DNA of 64,000 bases from Rhizobium rosettiformans (GTDB taxonomy: Bacteria > Pseudomonadota > Alphaproteobacteria > Rhizobiales > Rhizobiaceae). The position numbers and the translations under genes are program-made. Shown piece after piece: positions 35,217-43,905 of this stretch. The notes below the pieces were generated by a model that did not search any database, was not told the DNA's origin, and worked only from the letters and a program-made list of their open reading frames with translations. The stretch is taken from positions 434,001 through 498,000 of the forward strand of contig NZ_CP032406.1 of NCBI RefSeq assembly GCF_016806065.1, read 5' to 3'. The number at the start of each line of letters is the position of its first letter. Within the stretch, counting starts at the first letter, position 1.

Positions 35217-36437
35217 CTACAAAAGGGATTTAAGCTTGGTAGCAGGGTCGGTTAGCGCTGCTGGGTCCGGATGTGCCCGCCGTGCGATCAGCATCTCAGC
35301 GAGCCGGATATCGCGCGCAACGGCGCCTCCTCGGCCAAGCCCGCTGGCTGCGAGAAGTCGTCCATCGCCATCGAGGTGAAACAGGATTTCCGCGTCATCG
35401 GACAAGGGACGAGCAACAGTCGCGACGGCGCCGTCGGCTAAGCCGGCCACCTGCAGCGTCAAGTCATATTGATCCGACCAGAACCAAGGTACGGCGTCGA
35501 AAGCTTCGGCCCTGCCGAGCATATTCACTGCCGCCGCGCTGCCCTGCTCCTGAGCGTTTCTCCAGGATTCGAGCCTAACGCGTCGGCCGCCATAAACTGC
35601 AACAGGATAGGAACAGCAGTCACCGGCGGCGAAAATGTCGGGATCGTCAGTGCGCAGATGATCATCGACTGCAATGCCGTTTTCGAGGGCAAGCCCGGCT
35701 TGTCCGGCCAGAGCGGTATTAGGCTCTGCGCCAATCCCTACCACCAGTGCATCAGCGTGGATATGCCGTCCGTCGACGAGTGTAATGATCACACGTGCAT
35801 CGTCCTGAACGATGCTCTCGATCCCCACGCCACAGACAATGTTGACGCCCTCTTCCTCATGGCGAGCCTGAAGTGCCTGAGCGAGCCGTTCTGGAACACC
35901 GCGCATCAGCACACGCGGCTGCATTTCGATTAGGGTCACCATGGCTCCAAGGTGCCGGCCCATGGCTGCAAGTTCCAAGCCGATAAAGCCTCCGCCTAAG
36001 ATGGCGAGGTGCTGGCCCTGCCGCATCGCGCACCGGATGGCAGTAGCCTGTTCGACAGTCCGTAAGGCGTGAATGCGTTTCCCATAGTGCAGACCGGGTA
36101 GCTTTCGTGGCGAAGCCCCTGTTGCCAGAAGCAGTCGCTCATAAGCGAGCGTTTCGCCGCTGTCTAAAAGCAGTGAATGCGCGGTGCGCTCGATGGCGCA
36201 AACGCGAGCCCCCCGGCGGTACGAGATTCCTGCTTCGGCGAACCGGGCCTCGACAACGATTGCCCGCACGATTTCGGCCGCGGCTCCTGCCTTTGACAGG
36301 GGCGGCCGCTCATACGGCAAATGGGGCTCATCTCCGATGAGGCTGATCGTCCCCTGGTATCCTTGTTCGCGTAAGGCAAAGGCGGCGCGGACACCCGCTT
36401 CGCCCGCGCCAACAATGACCATGCCGGAGTTGGCCAT
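35217..36437 (-). CDS. mocF: ferredoxin reductase component of rhizopine oxygenase
   Basis: About 406 residues, FAD- and NAD(P)H-binding. It has the N-terminal FAD motif MVIVGAGEAGVRAAFALREQG, the central NAD motif LAILGGGFIGLELAAMG, the ATG motif in LLLATGASPRKLPGL, and the C-terminal FAD site DIFAAGDCCSYP. It passes electrons from NAD(P)H to the adjacent Rieske protein. The ATG at 36437 begins one base after the mocE stop, so translation is coupled. The order desaturase-type oxygenase, Rieske ferredoxin, reductase reproduces mocD-mocE-mocF of Rhizobium leguminosarum. Confidence 0.88.
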   Translation of the reverse strand: MANSGMVIVGAGEAGVRAAFALREQGYQGTISLIGDEPHLPYERPPLSKAGAAAEIVRAIVVEARFAEAGISYRRGARVCAIERTAHSLLLDSGETLAYERLLLATGASPRKLPGLHYGKRIHALRTVEQATAIRCAMRQGQHLAILGGGFIGLELAAMGRHLGAMVTLIEMQPRVLMRGVPERLAQALQARHEEEGVNIVCGVGIESIVQDDARVIITLVDGRHIHADALVVGIGAEPNTALAGQAGLALENGIAVDDHLRTDDPDIFAAGDCCSYPVAVYGGRRVRLESWRNAQEQGSAAAVNMLGRAEAFDAVPWFWSDQYDLTLQVAGLADGAVATVARPLSDDAEILFHLDGDGRLLAASGLGRGGAVARDIRLAEMLIARRAHPDPAALTDPATKLKSLL

Positions 36438-36438
36438 G

Positions 36439-36753
36439 TCAGCCAACCTGGATCAACACGCGACCGCCTTCGACCTTCACAGGATAGGTCTTCAGGTTGA
36501 CGCAAACGGGAGCGCCCTTGGCCTCGCCCGTTTTGTAGTTGAAGCGGCCGTTGTGTTTCGGACATTCGATGATGTCGTTCATGACAAGACCATCCGCCAG
36601 ATGTACATGCTCATGCGTGCAGTGGCCGTCGGTTGCATGGTAGGTGTCCTCCGGGCTGCGATAGATGGCGAAGCTCTTGCCCTCATGGTCGAAGCGCACG
36701 ACGTCCTCTTCGTCGATCTCGTCTGACTCGCAGACGTCAATCCAATTGCTCAT
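36439..36753 (-). CDS. mocE: Rieske [2Fe-2S] ferredoxin of rhizopine oxygenase
   Basis: A 104-residue single-domain Rieske protein. The cluster ligands are CTH (HCTHEHVHLADG) and CPKH (IIECPKHNGRF), giving the C-x-H / C-x-x-H pattern. It is soluble and shuttles electrons from MocF to MocD. GGAGGAG lies upstream of the ATG. Immediately downstream of mocD (42 bases) and directly followed by mocF. Confidence 0.92.
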   Translation of the reverse strand: MSNWIDVCESDEIDEEDVVRFDHEGKSFAIYRSPEDTYHATDGHCTHEHVHLADGLVMNDIIECPKHNGRFNYKTGEAKGAPVCVNLKTYPVKVEGGRVLIQVG

Positions 36754-36795
36754 TGGGTTCTCCTCCCCCTACTGATTGTTGAAAGCCTGCCCGTT

Positions 36796-37887
36796 TTATT
36801 CAGCCGCTGGAGCCATAGCCTCGCCATGGAAATCCTCGCGGTATGGCTTGGCGGTCGGCGGCAGTTGCCGCTTGAGGAAGTAATCCTCATTGCGGAGCTG
36901 GCGCAGGAAGGCCGGGATCATCTCGCGATAGCCATGGAGGATCGACGGGTTCGGCGCTGGCAGGTCATCCTTGATCATGGCATGCAGCTTGGGCAGCGCG
37001 TGATAGGGCACCATCGGAAACATGTGGTGTTCGACGTGGTAGTTCATGTTCCAATAAATGAACCGACTGATCGGGTTCATGTAGACTGTCCGGCTGTTGA
37101 GCCGATGATCGATGACATTGTCCGCAAGGCCACCATGCTGCAGCAGGCCCGTCATCACGTGATGCCAGGCGCCATAGAGACGTGGCAGACCTATCAGCAT
37201 GAAGGGCAGGATCGACCCCAGGTAAATGGCCAGTGCTCCCGTCGCGACATAGATCGCCAGCCAGATGCGCGCGACATGGATGGCCTTCGGCTGTTCGCTC
37301 TCAGGAACAAACGTCTTTTCTTCAGCGCTGATCACCCCGATGGCGTTGCGAACCATGTCGATCAGAGCATGCCAGGCATCAAGCAGGCCGAAAAAGTTCA
37401 AGACCAGCCGCACAAGATCCGGCGGACGCATGACGGCGATTTCCGGGTCTCGACCAACTATTACGGTATCGGTGTGATGCCGGGTATGGCTCCAACGCCA
37501 GGTGACCGGGTTGCGCATGATCATGAAGCAGGCGATCTGGTAGACGACGTTATTCATCCACATCGTCTTGAAGGCCGTGCCATGACCGCATTCGTGCCAG
37601 CGGCTGTCGGATGCTGACCCGTAGAGAACGCCATAGGCGAGGAAGAACGGGATCGCCCAAAGGCTGCCCCAGAAATAAACGCCAAGGCCGCCGAAGACGA
37701 TCATGGCGCCGAGCCAGATCGCAGTGTCGCGGATAGCCGGGCCATCCTCCCGCTTCATCAACTCCTTCATCTGCTTGCGGGGAACATCGGTGTGATACCA
37801 CTCGGCCGCCGAAAGCCCATTGGCAACCGCAGCCTGGGCATCACGTCCCAATAGGCTGTAATCTCTCTTGCTTGCTGTGCTCGCCAC
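36796..37887 (-). CDS. mocD: rhizopine oxygenase, fatty-acid-desaturase-like di-iron protein
   Basis: A 363-residue membrane di-iron oxygenase. The three histidine boxes are visible: HECGH (DSRWHECGHGTAF), HTRHH (WRWSHTRHHTDTV) and HVEHH (NMNYHVEHHMFP). Membrane segments lie around TAIWLGAMIVFGGLGVYFW, AIPFFLAYGVLYG and IWLAIYVATGALAIYLGSI. The GTG at 37887 has AGGAGGAAAT upstream and is preferred to the upstream extension to 37968. In R. leguminosarum the MocDEF complex demethylates 3-O-methyl-scyllo-inosamine (established model); the same role is inferred here. First gene of the minus-strand operon, transcribed away from the LacI gene. Confidence 0.9.
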   Translation of the reverse strand: MASTASKRDYSLLGRDAQAAVANGLSAAEWYHTDVPRKQMKELMKREDGPAIRDTAIWLGAMIVFGGLGVYFWGSLWAIPFFLAYGVLYGSASDSRWHECGHGTAFKTMWMNNVVYQIACFMIMRNPVTWRWSHTRHHTDTVIVGRDPEIAVMRPPDLVRLVLNFFGLLDAWHALIDMVRNAIGVISAEEKTFVPESEQPKAIHVARIWLAIYVATGALAIYLGSILPFMLIGLPRLYGAWHHVMTGLLQHGGLADNVIDHRLNSRTVYMNPISRFIYWNMNYHVEHHMFPMVPYHALPKLHAMIKDDLPAPNPSILHGYREMIPAFLRQLRNEDYFLKRQLPPTAKPYREDFHGEAMAPAAE

Positions 37888-37987
37888 GATTTCCTCCTGC
37901 CTGTCCGGTTCTGGCCGGACAACTTCGCTTGACGAATGCCAGAAGGAATATCGCGGATTTCGATCCACTCAATGGGGGCTTGATATA

Positions 37988-38029
37988 TTCTATCATTTCA
38001 CATCATATAGATACCGAAGAATGATAGAA
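37988..38029. promoter_or_regulatory. 10-bp inverted repeat in the mocD / lacI-type divergent promoter
   Basis: TTCTATCATT (37988-37997) and AATGATAGAA (38020-38029) form a perfect 10-bp inverted repeat with a 22-base spacer in the 163 bases between mocD and the regulator start. Likely an operator pair for the LacI-type regulator, controlling both directions. Confidence 0.6.
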
Positions 38030-38050
38030 TGATATCAGAAAGGAACGGGT

Positions 38051-39082
38051 ATGGCATCGCGTCCCACTATTGCCGACCTCGCGAAAGCGGCAGACGTGAG
38101 CGTTGCGACTGTCGACCGTGTGTTGAACGGTCGACACAAGGTGCGGGAAGACACCGCAAAACGAGTGTACGACGCGGCGAACGAGATTGGTTTCCATGCC
38201 GTCGGCCTGCTTAGGCAGCGCGTATTCGAGGGGCTGCCTCAATACAAGCTGGGCTTCGTGCTGCAGAAGCCGGATCATCATTTCTATCAGGCGTTCGCGC
38301 GCGAGATTGAAATCGCCGTTCAGAATCATCCCGGTATACGAGGCATAGCGCAGATCGACTTTTGTACATCGCAGACGCCTTCAGAACTGGCAGACAAGCT
38401 CCGCGAGATTGGGGGCCGGAACCAGGCTGTCGCGATGACCGCGCCTGACTATCCCGCACTGTCTGTCGTGGTTGAGGAAATGAAGGCCAAGGGGATCCCG
38501 GTGTTCTCGCTGCTATCCGACTTCGCCCCAGGGATCCGGGAAGGTTATGTCGGCCTGAACAACCGGAAAGCAGGGAGAACGGCAGCCTGGATGATTGCCA
38601 AGACCGCGAAAAAGTCAGGTAAAGTCGCGGTTTTCGTAGGCAGTCATCGGTTTCACGGGCACGAGCTGCGTGAGATCGGCTTTCGCTCCTACTTTCGCGA
38701 ACATGCTCCTGACTTCGAGGTTCTCGATACCCTAGTAAACCTCGAGACCGTACAGATTACGCATGAAGCAACGCTCGATCTGCTGCTGCGCCACCCCGAT
38801 CTCGTTGGCTTCTACGTTGCGGGCGGCGGCATGGAAGGCGCGATCTCCGCCATCAGGGAAGAAAAGCTCGGCGGAAAGCACATTGTTGTGGTCAACGAAC
38901 TGACGCCGATCTCCCGCGCCGCGCTCGCAGATGAGATTGTAACCATGGCGATTGCGACCCCACTAGCCAATCTGTGCCGTGAGCTGGTTCAGTTGATGGT
39001 GGAGGCTGTGGATAGCGGCCCTGCTACAGCACCAGGGCAAACGTTCCTGCCTATGGAGCTTCACGTGCCCGAGAATATCTAG
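38051..39082 (+). CDS. LacI-family regulator of the moc locus
   Basis: A 343-residue regulator. The N-terminal HTH is PTIADLAKAADVSVATVDRVLNGRHKV, where VDRVLNG (rather than VSRVLN) is typical of the subgroup linked to inositol and ribose-type transporters. A sugar-binding domain follows (YKLGFVLQKPDHHFYQAFAREIE; HIVVVNELTP). It lies between the divergent mocD operon and the mocC-transporter operon. Known S. meliloti moc loci use a GntR regulator (MocR), so a LacI regulator would be a different control arrangement. The ligand may be the inosamine or an inositol; inferred. Confidence 0.88.
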   Translation: MASRPTIADLAKAADVSVATVDRVLNGRHKVREDTAKRVYDAANEIGFHAVGLLRQRVFEGLPQYKLGFVLQKPDHHFYQAFAREIEIAVQNHPGIRGIAQIDFCTSQTPSELADKLREIGGRNQAVAMTAPDYPALSVVVEEMKAKGIPVFSLLSDFAPGIREGYVGLNNRKAGRTAAWMIAKTAKKSGKVAVFVGSHRFHGHELREIGFRSYFREHAPDFEVLDTLVNLETVQITHEATLDLLLRHPDLVGFYVAGGGMEGAISAIREEKLGGKHIVVVNELTPISRAALADEIVTMAIATPLANLCRELVQLMVEAVDSGPATAPGQTFLPMELHVPENI

Positions 39083-39117
39083 AAAAGACATATTTCCATC
39101 ATGTCATTTCGCAAATT

Positions 39118-39133
39118 CTTTCATAAATGAAAG
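39118..39133. promoter_or_regulatory. palindrome upstream of mocC
   Basis: CTTTCAT-AA-ATGAAAG, a perfect 7-bp palindrome followed by GATATCA, 109 bases upstream of mocC. GATATCA also follows the inverted repeat at 38020-38029, suggesting a shared regulatory element. Confidence 0.45.
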
Positions 39134-39241
39134 ATATCACCTCCATTTCTGCTTTGACGAACGTCATGAAACCTGATGATTTCGACGTCAGCGGGCCCCG
39201 AGGAGGAACAAGGGGGCCGCCAGACACTTCGGGAGAATTTC

Positions 39242-40054
39242 ATGGCTGCGCCCACCTTCGCGCTCAACCACATGGTTGCGCCACAGATGCCGCTTGGCGC
39301 TTTTTTCAAGCTCGGCAAAACCCTTGGCATCAACCAGTTTGAGATCCGCAACGATCTCTCAGGCAATGCCATTTTGGACGGGACATCGCCGTCTCAAGTA
39401 CGAGAGCTCGCCGCAGCAGAGGGTGCGGAAATCATTTCCATCAACGCACTTCAGCGTTTCAACGAATGGACACCGGCTCGTGAGGAAGAAGCACGAAGCC
39501 TTGCGACCTACGCTGCGGCATGCGGAGCGAAGGCGCTGGTTCTGGTCCCGGTCAACGATGGCTCGGGCAAGCTAGAAGGTGAGCGTCAAGGCAACCTGCG
39601 CATGGCCCTGAAAGGGTTGAAGCCGATCCTTGAACAAGCTGGCATCATCGGCCTCGTCGAGCCTCTGGGCTTCCAGATCTGTTCCTTGCGCTCCAAGAAG
39701 GAAGCGGTCGAAGCCATCCATGCCATCAGCGGTTCGGACCGCTTCCGGCTGGTTCATGACACATTCCATCACGTTCTCGCTGGCGAGCCGGACGTATTTC
39801 CGGCGATGACCGGCCTCGTCCACATCTCAGGGGTCGATGACGGCCAGGTCAGCGTCGACGACATGCGTGATCCGCATCGGGTCATGGTGACCGCTGGGGA
39901 TCGCCTTGCCAATGTGGCGCAAATTCGGGCCCTGCTCGCTCAAGGCTATGCAGGCCCCTTCTCTTTCGAGCCTTTCTCGCCCGCTGTTCATGCCACGGCC
40001 GATGTGGTCGGCCTTATCAAAGGCAGCATGGATTTCATTCGCGAGAAGCTCTGA
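39242..40054 (+). CDS. mocC: MocC-like sugar isomerase/epimerase (TIM barrel)
   Basis: A 270-residue protein of the xylose-isomerase-like TIM-barrel superfamily (AP-endonuclease-2 fold) that includes IolE, IolI and MocC. Metal ligands are placed as expected: Glu in IIGLVEPLGFQICS, Asp/His in FRLVHDTFHHVLAG, His in GLVHISGVDDG and Glu in GPFSFEPFSPAV. The ATG at 39242 has GGGAG upstream. It probably rearranges a keto-inosose intermediate. First gene of the plus-strand structural operon. MocC identity rests on family plus neighbourhood; IolI/IolE-like function is the alternative. Confidence 0.75.
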   Translation: MAAPTFALNHMVAPQMPLGAFFKLGKTLGINQFEIRNDLSGNAILDGTSPSQVRELAAAEGAEIISINALQRFNEWTPAREEEARSLATYAAACGAKALVLVPVNDGSGKLEGERQGNLRMALKGLKPILEQAGIIGLVEPLGFQICSLRSKKEAVEAIHAISGSDRFRLVHDTFHHVLAGEPDVFPAMTGLVHISGVDDGQVSVDDMRDPHRVMVTAGDRLANVAQIRALLAQGYAGPFSFEPFSPAVHATADVVGLIKGSMDFIREKL

Positions 40055-40061
40055 CCAGATC

Positions 40062-40117
40062 CCCACACGCCCAGGAGGAGTTGGGCGTGTGGGCGAATTG
40101 CCTCCTGGGGAGGAGGC
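40062..40117 (+). promoter_or_regulatory. two tandem hairpins between mocC and mocB
   Basis: First hairpin CCCACACGCCCA-(8 nt)-TGGGCGTGTGGG (40062-40093, perfect 12 bp); second GCCTCCT-GGGG-AGGAGGC (40100-40117, perfect 7 bp). The AGGAGG at 40073-40078 (last stem base plus loop) can pair with CCTCCT at 40101-40106 in the second stem, so alternative structures are possible. Could differentially stabilise mocB mRNA or attenuate. Confidence 0.55.
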
Positions 40118-40170
40118 GTGCCGGCTTTCAGGGGTGTTGCCGGGCACCGCACAACATGTGGAGGATTACA

Positions 40171-41094
40171 ATGAAGAAAATCGTGGCAGGAGCCCTTCTG
40201 GGCGTGCTGATGGCATCCAGCGCAATGGCAGGCAATATCGGCGTCTCGATGGCAAACTCGGACACCTTTCTGACCGTGCTGCGCAAGGGCATCGAGAAGG
40301 CGGCCGGCGATGCCAGCCAGCCTGTTCAGATCGAAATTGCCGATGACGACGTCCAGAAGCAGCTTTCGCAGATCCAGAACTTCATCGCGTCCAAGGTCGA
40401 CGCAATCATCGTCAATGCCGTCGACACGTCTGCGACCGCTCCGATGACCAAGCTTGCCAACGATGCCGGCATCCCGATCGTTTACGTCAACCGCATGCCG
40501 TCCGACGTCGATGCATTGGGTCCCAAGGGTGCCTTCGTGGCATCAGACGAGGTCGAGTCCGGTACGCTGCAGACCAAGGAAGTCTGCCGCATCCTCGGTG
40601 GTAAGGGCGACATCCTCGTCATGGTCGGAGACCTTGCCAACCAGGCCGCGGTTCAGCGCACGAAGGATATTCACGACGTCATCGCGACCCCTGACTGCTC
40701 TGGAATGAAGATCCTCGACGAACAGACCGCCGTCTGGGATCCGGTCAAGGCTCAAGACCTCATGACCAACTGGATCGCTGCAGGCCACAAGCCCGCTGCT
40801 GTCATCGCCAACAATGACAACATGGCAATCGGCGCCATCAATGCCATGAAGGCCGCTGGCTGGGGCATGGATGAGGTCGTGGTCGCAGGCATTGATGCAA
40901 CCCAGGAAGCGCTCGCTTACATGAAGGCAGGTGATCTCGATGTCACTGTCTTCCAGGACGCTTTCGGCCAGGGTGCCGGTGCGGTCGATGCGGCGATCAA
41001 GCTCGCCAAGGGCGATAAAGTCGACGCCAAGGTCTGGATCCCATTCCAGCTCGTAACCCCTGAAAACATGGATCAGTTCGTCACCAAGAACTGA
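40171..41094 (+). CDS. mocB: periplasmic sugar/rhizopine-binding protein of ABC importer
   Basis: A 307-residue ribose/inositol-type binding protein. Sec signal peptide KKIVAGALLGVLMASSAMAG (cleavage near residue 20), then GNIGVSMANSDTFLTVLRKGIEKAA and VDAIIVNAVDTSATAPMTKLAND, the ligand-contact pattern, and DNMAIGAINAMKAAG of the second lobe. GGAGG directly precedes the ATG. It belongs to the sub-family annotated as MocB (rhizopine-binding) or IbpA (inositol-binding). It should bind the methyl-inosamine or an inositol; which is not decidable from sequence. Confidence 0.85.
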   Translation: MKKIVAGALLGVLMASSAMAGNIGVSMANSDTFLTVLRKGIEKAAGDASQPVQIEIADDDVQKQLSQIQNFIASKVDAIIVNAVDTSATAPMTKLANDAGIPIVYVNRMPSDVDALGPKGAFVASDEVESGTLQTKEVCRILGGKGDILVMVGDLANQAAVQRTKDIHDVIATPDCSGMKILDEQTAVWDPVKAQDLMTNWIAAGHKPAAVIANNDNMAIGAINAMKAAGWGMDEVVVAGIDATQEALAYMKAGDLDVTVFQDAFGQGAGAVDAAIKLAKGDKVDAKVWIPFQLVTPENMDQFVTKN

Positions 41095-41108
41095 TGCGAG
41101 GCTAAATA

Positions 41109-41135
41109 GACTCGCCGTCAGCTAGGCGGCGGGTC
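41109..41135 (+). promoter_or_regulatory. intercistronic hairpin after mocB
   Basis: 11-bp stem GACTCGCCGTC / GGCGGCGGGTC (two U-G pairs) with an AGCTA loop, between the binding-protein and ATPase genes. Typical position for a structure that keeps the binding-protein mRNA more abundant than the rest. Confidence 0.55.
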
Positions 41136-41156
41136 TGTCATTCGGGAGGAGCTGAC

Positions 41157-42710
41157 ATGGCACGATCACAGGCATTGAGCCCACAAACCATGCAGGCCGT
41201 GCGGACCAGCGGGGCTGTCCCGCAAAGTGAGTTCCTGCTTGAGGTCTCTGACGTGCGGAAAGAATTTCCGGGCGTCGTTGCTCTCGACGATGTGCAGTTG
41301 AAGCTCCGCCGCGGTACGGTGCATGCCCTGATGGGCGAAAATGGCGCTGGCAAGTCGACCTTGATGAAAATCCTTGCCGGGATCTACACACCCGATAGCG
41401 GCAGCTTCAAGCTGCGCGGCGTCGATATCCGTCTCAAGAACCCACTCGATGCCTTGCAGAACGGAATTGCGATGATCCATCAGGAGCTAAACCTGATGGC
41501 CCCCATGACGGTCTCGGAAAACATCTGGATCGGACGAGAACCTATCGGGCGTTTCGGCTTCGTTGACCATGCCGAAATGAACCGCCGCACGGCAGCACTC
41601 TTCGATCGCCTCGGCATCGACATCGATCCGGAAATCAAGGTGGGCAAGCTCAGCGTCGCCAGCCGCCAGATGGTCGAAATCGCCAAGGCCGTCTCGTTCG
41701 ATTCCGACGTTCTCATTATGGACGAGCCGACATCTGCCTTGACCGAGAAGGAGGTCAACCACCTTTTCCGGATCATCCGATCGCTCCGTGAGGATGGAAA
41801 GGGCATCATCTACATCACTCACAAGATGAACGAGTTGTTCGAGATCGCCGATGAGTTTTCAGTGTTCCGCGATGGCAAATACATCGCGACCTGCAACTCA
41901 GCCGATGTAACACGCGACGACATCATCCGCATGATGGTGGGACGCGAGATCACCCAGATGTTTCCAAAGGAGCCGGCCAAGATCGGCGAGGTCGTCCTTT
42001 CTGCGAAAGGCCTCACTCTGAACGGCGTTTTCCGCGATGTGTCCTTCGATCTGCGGGCGGGTGAGATCTTGGGTTTTGCAGGTCTCGTCGGCTCCGGCCG
42101 CTCGAATGTCGCTGAAACGATCTTCGGTGTGACACCTGCCGATGCAGGCACCATCGAACTCTTTGGCAAGCAGGTGCAAGTCACCTCGCCCTCGGTCGCC
42201 ATGAGCCATGGCATGGCATTCCTTACAGAGGATCGTAAGGAAACTGGCTGCTTCCTTCTTCTCAACATTCAGGAGAACGCCCAGATGGCGGTGCTCCAGC
42301 AGCGATATGTGAATTTCGGCTTCGTACAGCAGCAGGAACTAACCAAGGCTGCATCGGATATGGCCAACAGGCTTCGGGTGCGCACGCCTGACATGAACGA
42401 GCCGATCATCAACCTGTCCGGCGGCAATCAGCAGAAGGTGCTGATCTGTCGGTGGCTGATGACCAACCCAAAAATTCTGATCCTCGATGAACCTACCCGC
42501 GGCATCGATGTCGGCGCAAAAGCCGAAATTCACCGCCTGATCTCGCAACTCGCAGGCCAGGGGGTCGCAATCATCATGATCTCATCGGAAATGCCCGAAG
42601 TGCTTGGGATGAGCGACAGGATTGTTGTGCTGCATGAGGGCCGGGTCACGGGGATCCTGGACCGCGCGGAAGCCGACCAAGTCAAAATCATGGAGCTGGC
42701 GTCGCGTTGA
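41157..42710 (+). CDS. sugar ABC transporter ATP-binding protein, RbsA/MglA type (two domains)
   Basis: A 517-residue double ATPase of CUT2 importers. Domain 1: Walker [10 protein letters not shown], signature [14 protein letters not shown], Walker [16 protein letters not shown]. Domain 2: degenerate Walker A region [12 protein letters not shown], signature [14 protein letters not shown], Walker [16 protein letters not shown]. Proteins of the inositol/ribose class have this arrangement. GGGAGGAG precedes its ATG. It works with the flanking binding protein and permease. Confidence 0.93.
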   Translation: MARSQALSPQTMQAVRTSGAVPQSEFLLEVSDVRKEFPGVVALDDVQLKLRRGTVHALMGENGAGKSTLMKILAGIYTPDSGSFKLRGVDIRLKNPLDALQNGIAMIHQELNLMAPMTVSENIWIGREPIGRFGFVDHAEMNRRTAALFDRLGIDIDPEIKVGKLSVASRQMVEIAKAVSFDSDVLIMDEPTSALTEKEVNHLFRIIRSLREDGKGIIYITHKMNELFEIADEFSVFRDGKYIATCNSADVTRDDIIRMMVGREITQMFPKEPAKIGEVVLSAKGLTLNGVFRDVSFDLRAGEILGFAGLVGSGRSNVAETIFGVTPADAGTIELFGKQVQVTSPSVAMSHGMAFLTEDRKETGCFLLLNIQENAQMAVLQQRYVNFGFVQQQELTKAASDMANRLRVRTPDMNEPIINLSGGNQQKVLICRWLMTNPKILILDEPTRGIDVGAKAEIHRLISQLAGQGVAIIMISSEMPEVLGMSDRIVVLHEGRVTGILDRAEADQVKIMELASR

Positions 42711-42730
42711 CGACCAGCCGGGAGGAAATC

Positions 42731-43813
42731 ATGTCAGATGCCACCAACGAACTCGGCGAGACGTCGAAGACGGGCCTGAAAAAGGTACGCCGCTTACCGC
42801 CAGAATTCTCCATTCTGGCCGTTTTGATCGGGATCGCACTCGTCTTCGAAATCATCGGCTGGTACGTCGTCGGAGAAAGCTTTCTAGGCAACAAGCAGCG
42901 CCTGTCGATCATCGTATTGCAGGTTGCCGTCACGGGCATTATTGCCGTCGGCGTTACTCAGGTCATCATCACGGGCGGCATCGATTTGTCGTCAGGCTCG
43001 ATGGTGGGCTTTATCGCCATGGTCGTTGCGAGTTTTGCCCAGACATCACTCAATGCGCGTGCCGTGTTCCTGCAACCGGAATATGCTGCCTTCGGCTTGA
43101 ACTGGTTCATCGACTCCAGTCCACTGTGGCCGATTCTGGCTGGCATATTGCTTGGAGCCCTACTCGGCTACATCAATGGACTTATCATCGCCAAGACCGG
43201 AATTCCGCCCTTCATCGCTACTCTTGGTATGATGGTGTCGGCACGCGGTCTTGCGAAATGGTACACCGAAGGTCAGCCAGTCGCCCTCCTCAACGAGAAC
43301 TTTACCTGGCTTGGTCAGAGCTTCGATCTCTGGGGTTTTCCAGTCCCGCGCACTGTGATCGTCTTCTTCATCGTCGCCACGATCTGTCATGTCGTCCTTT
43401 GCTACACGCGTTACGGCAAATTCACCTATGCGATCGGTGCAAATCCGCAGGCCGCACGTGTGTCCGGTATCGACATTGGTAAGCACCTGATCAAGGTCTA
43501 TGCGGTTGCGGGCCTGCTCTCTGGCGTTGCAGGCGTGATGCTCGCGGCCCGTGCGCAATCGGGCCAGCCCAACATGGGGGTCGCCTTCGAACTCGACGCG
43601 ATTGCCGCAGCCGTAATCGGAGGCACGTCACTTGCCGGTGGCGTTGGTCGCATTACCGGGACCGTAATCGGTACCATCATTCTTGGCGTAGTGACCTCCG
43701 GGTTCACCTTCCTCAAAGTTGGCGCCTACTATCAAGAGATCGTCAAGGGCGCGATTATCGTGGCCGCTGTGGTCATTGATGTACATCGGCAGAAGAAAAA
43801 ATCCCGCGCCTGA
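42731..43813 (+). CDS. sugar ABC transporter permease, RbsC/inositol type
   Basis: A 360-residue membrane permease of the BPD_transp_2 family with about ten helices, first around SILAVLIGIALVFEIIGWYVVG. Conserved ITGGIDLSSGSMVGF and AGGVGRITGTVIGTIILGVVTSGF are typical of CUT2 permeases. GGGAGGAAA is upstream of the ATG at 42731; a frame extension to 42707 is not needed. The periplasmic loop around 115-145 (ARAVFLQPEYAAFGLNWFI) is longer than in RbsC, as in inositol permeases. Confidence 0.92.
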   Translation: MSDATNELGETSKTGLKKVRRLPPEFSILAVLIGIALVFEIIGWYVVGESFLGNKQRLSIIVLQVAVTGIIAVGVTQVIITGGIDLSSGSMVGFIAMVVASFAQTSLNARAVFLQPEYAAFGLNWFIDSSPLWPILAGILLGALLGYINGLIIAKTGIPPFIATLGMMVSARGLAKWYTEGQPVALLNENFTWLGQSFDLWGFPVPRTVIVFFIVATICHVVLCYTRYGKFTYAIGANPQAARVSGIDIGKHLIKVYAVAGLLSGVAGVMLAARAQSGQPNMGVAFELDAIAAAVIGGTSLAGGVGRITGTVIGTIILGVVTSGFTFLKVGAYYQEIVKGAIIVAAVVIDVHRQKKKSRA

Positions 43814-43830
43814 ACCTCCCGGGCGATCTG

Positions 43831-43863
43831 GGGCGATGCGGGACACCAATATCCGCATCGCCC
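43831..43863 (+). terminator. hairpin after transporter permease
   Basis: GGGCGATGCGG-(11 nt)-CCGCATCGCCC, a perfect 11-bp stem followed by ATTTCT, 17 bases after the permease stop. May be an operon end or a partial terminator before purU. Confidence 0.55.
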
Positions 43864-43905
43864 ATTTCTCAACCTACTTCCCGAAATCTGGAGCACTCGA
43901 CATCT

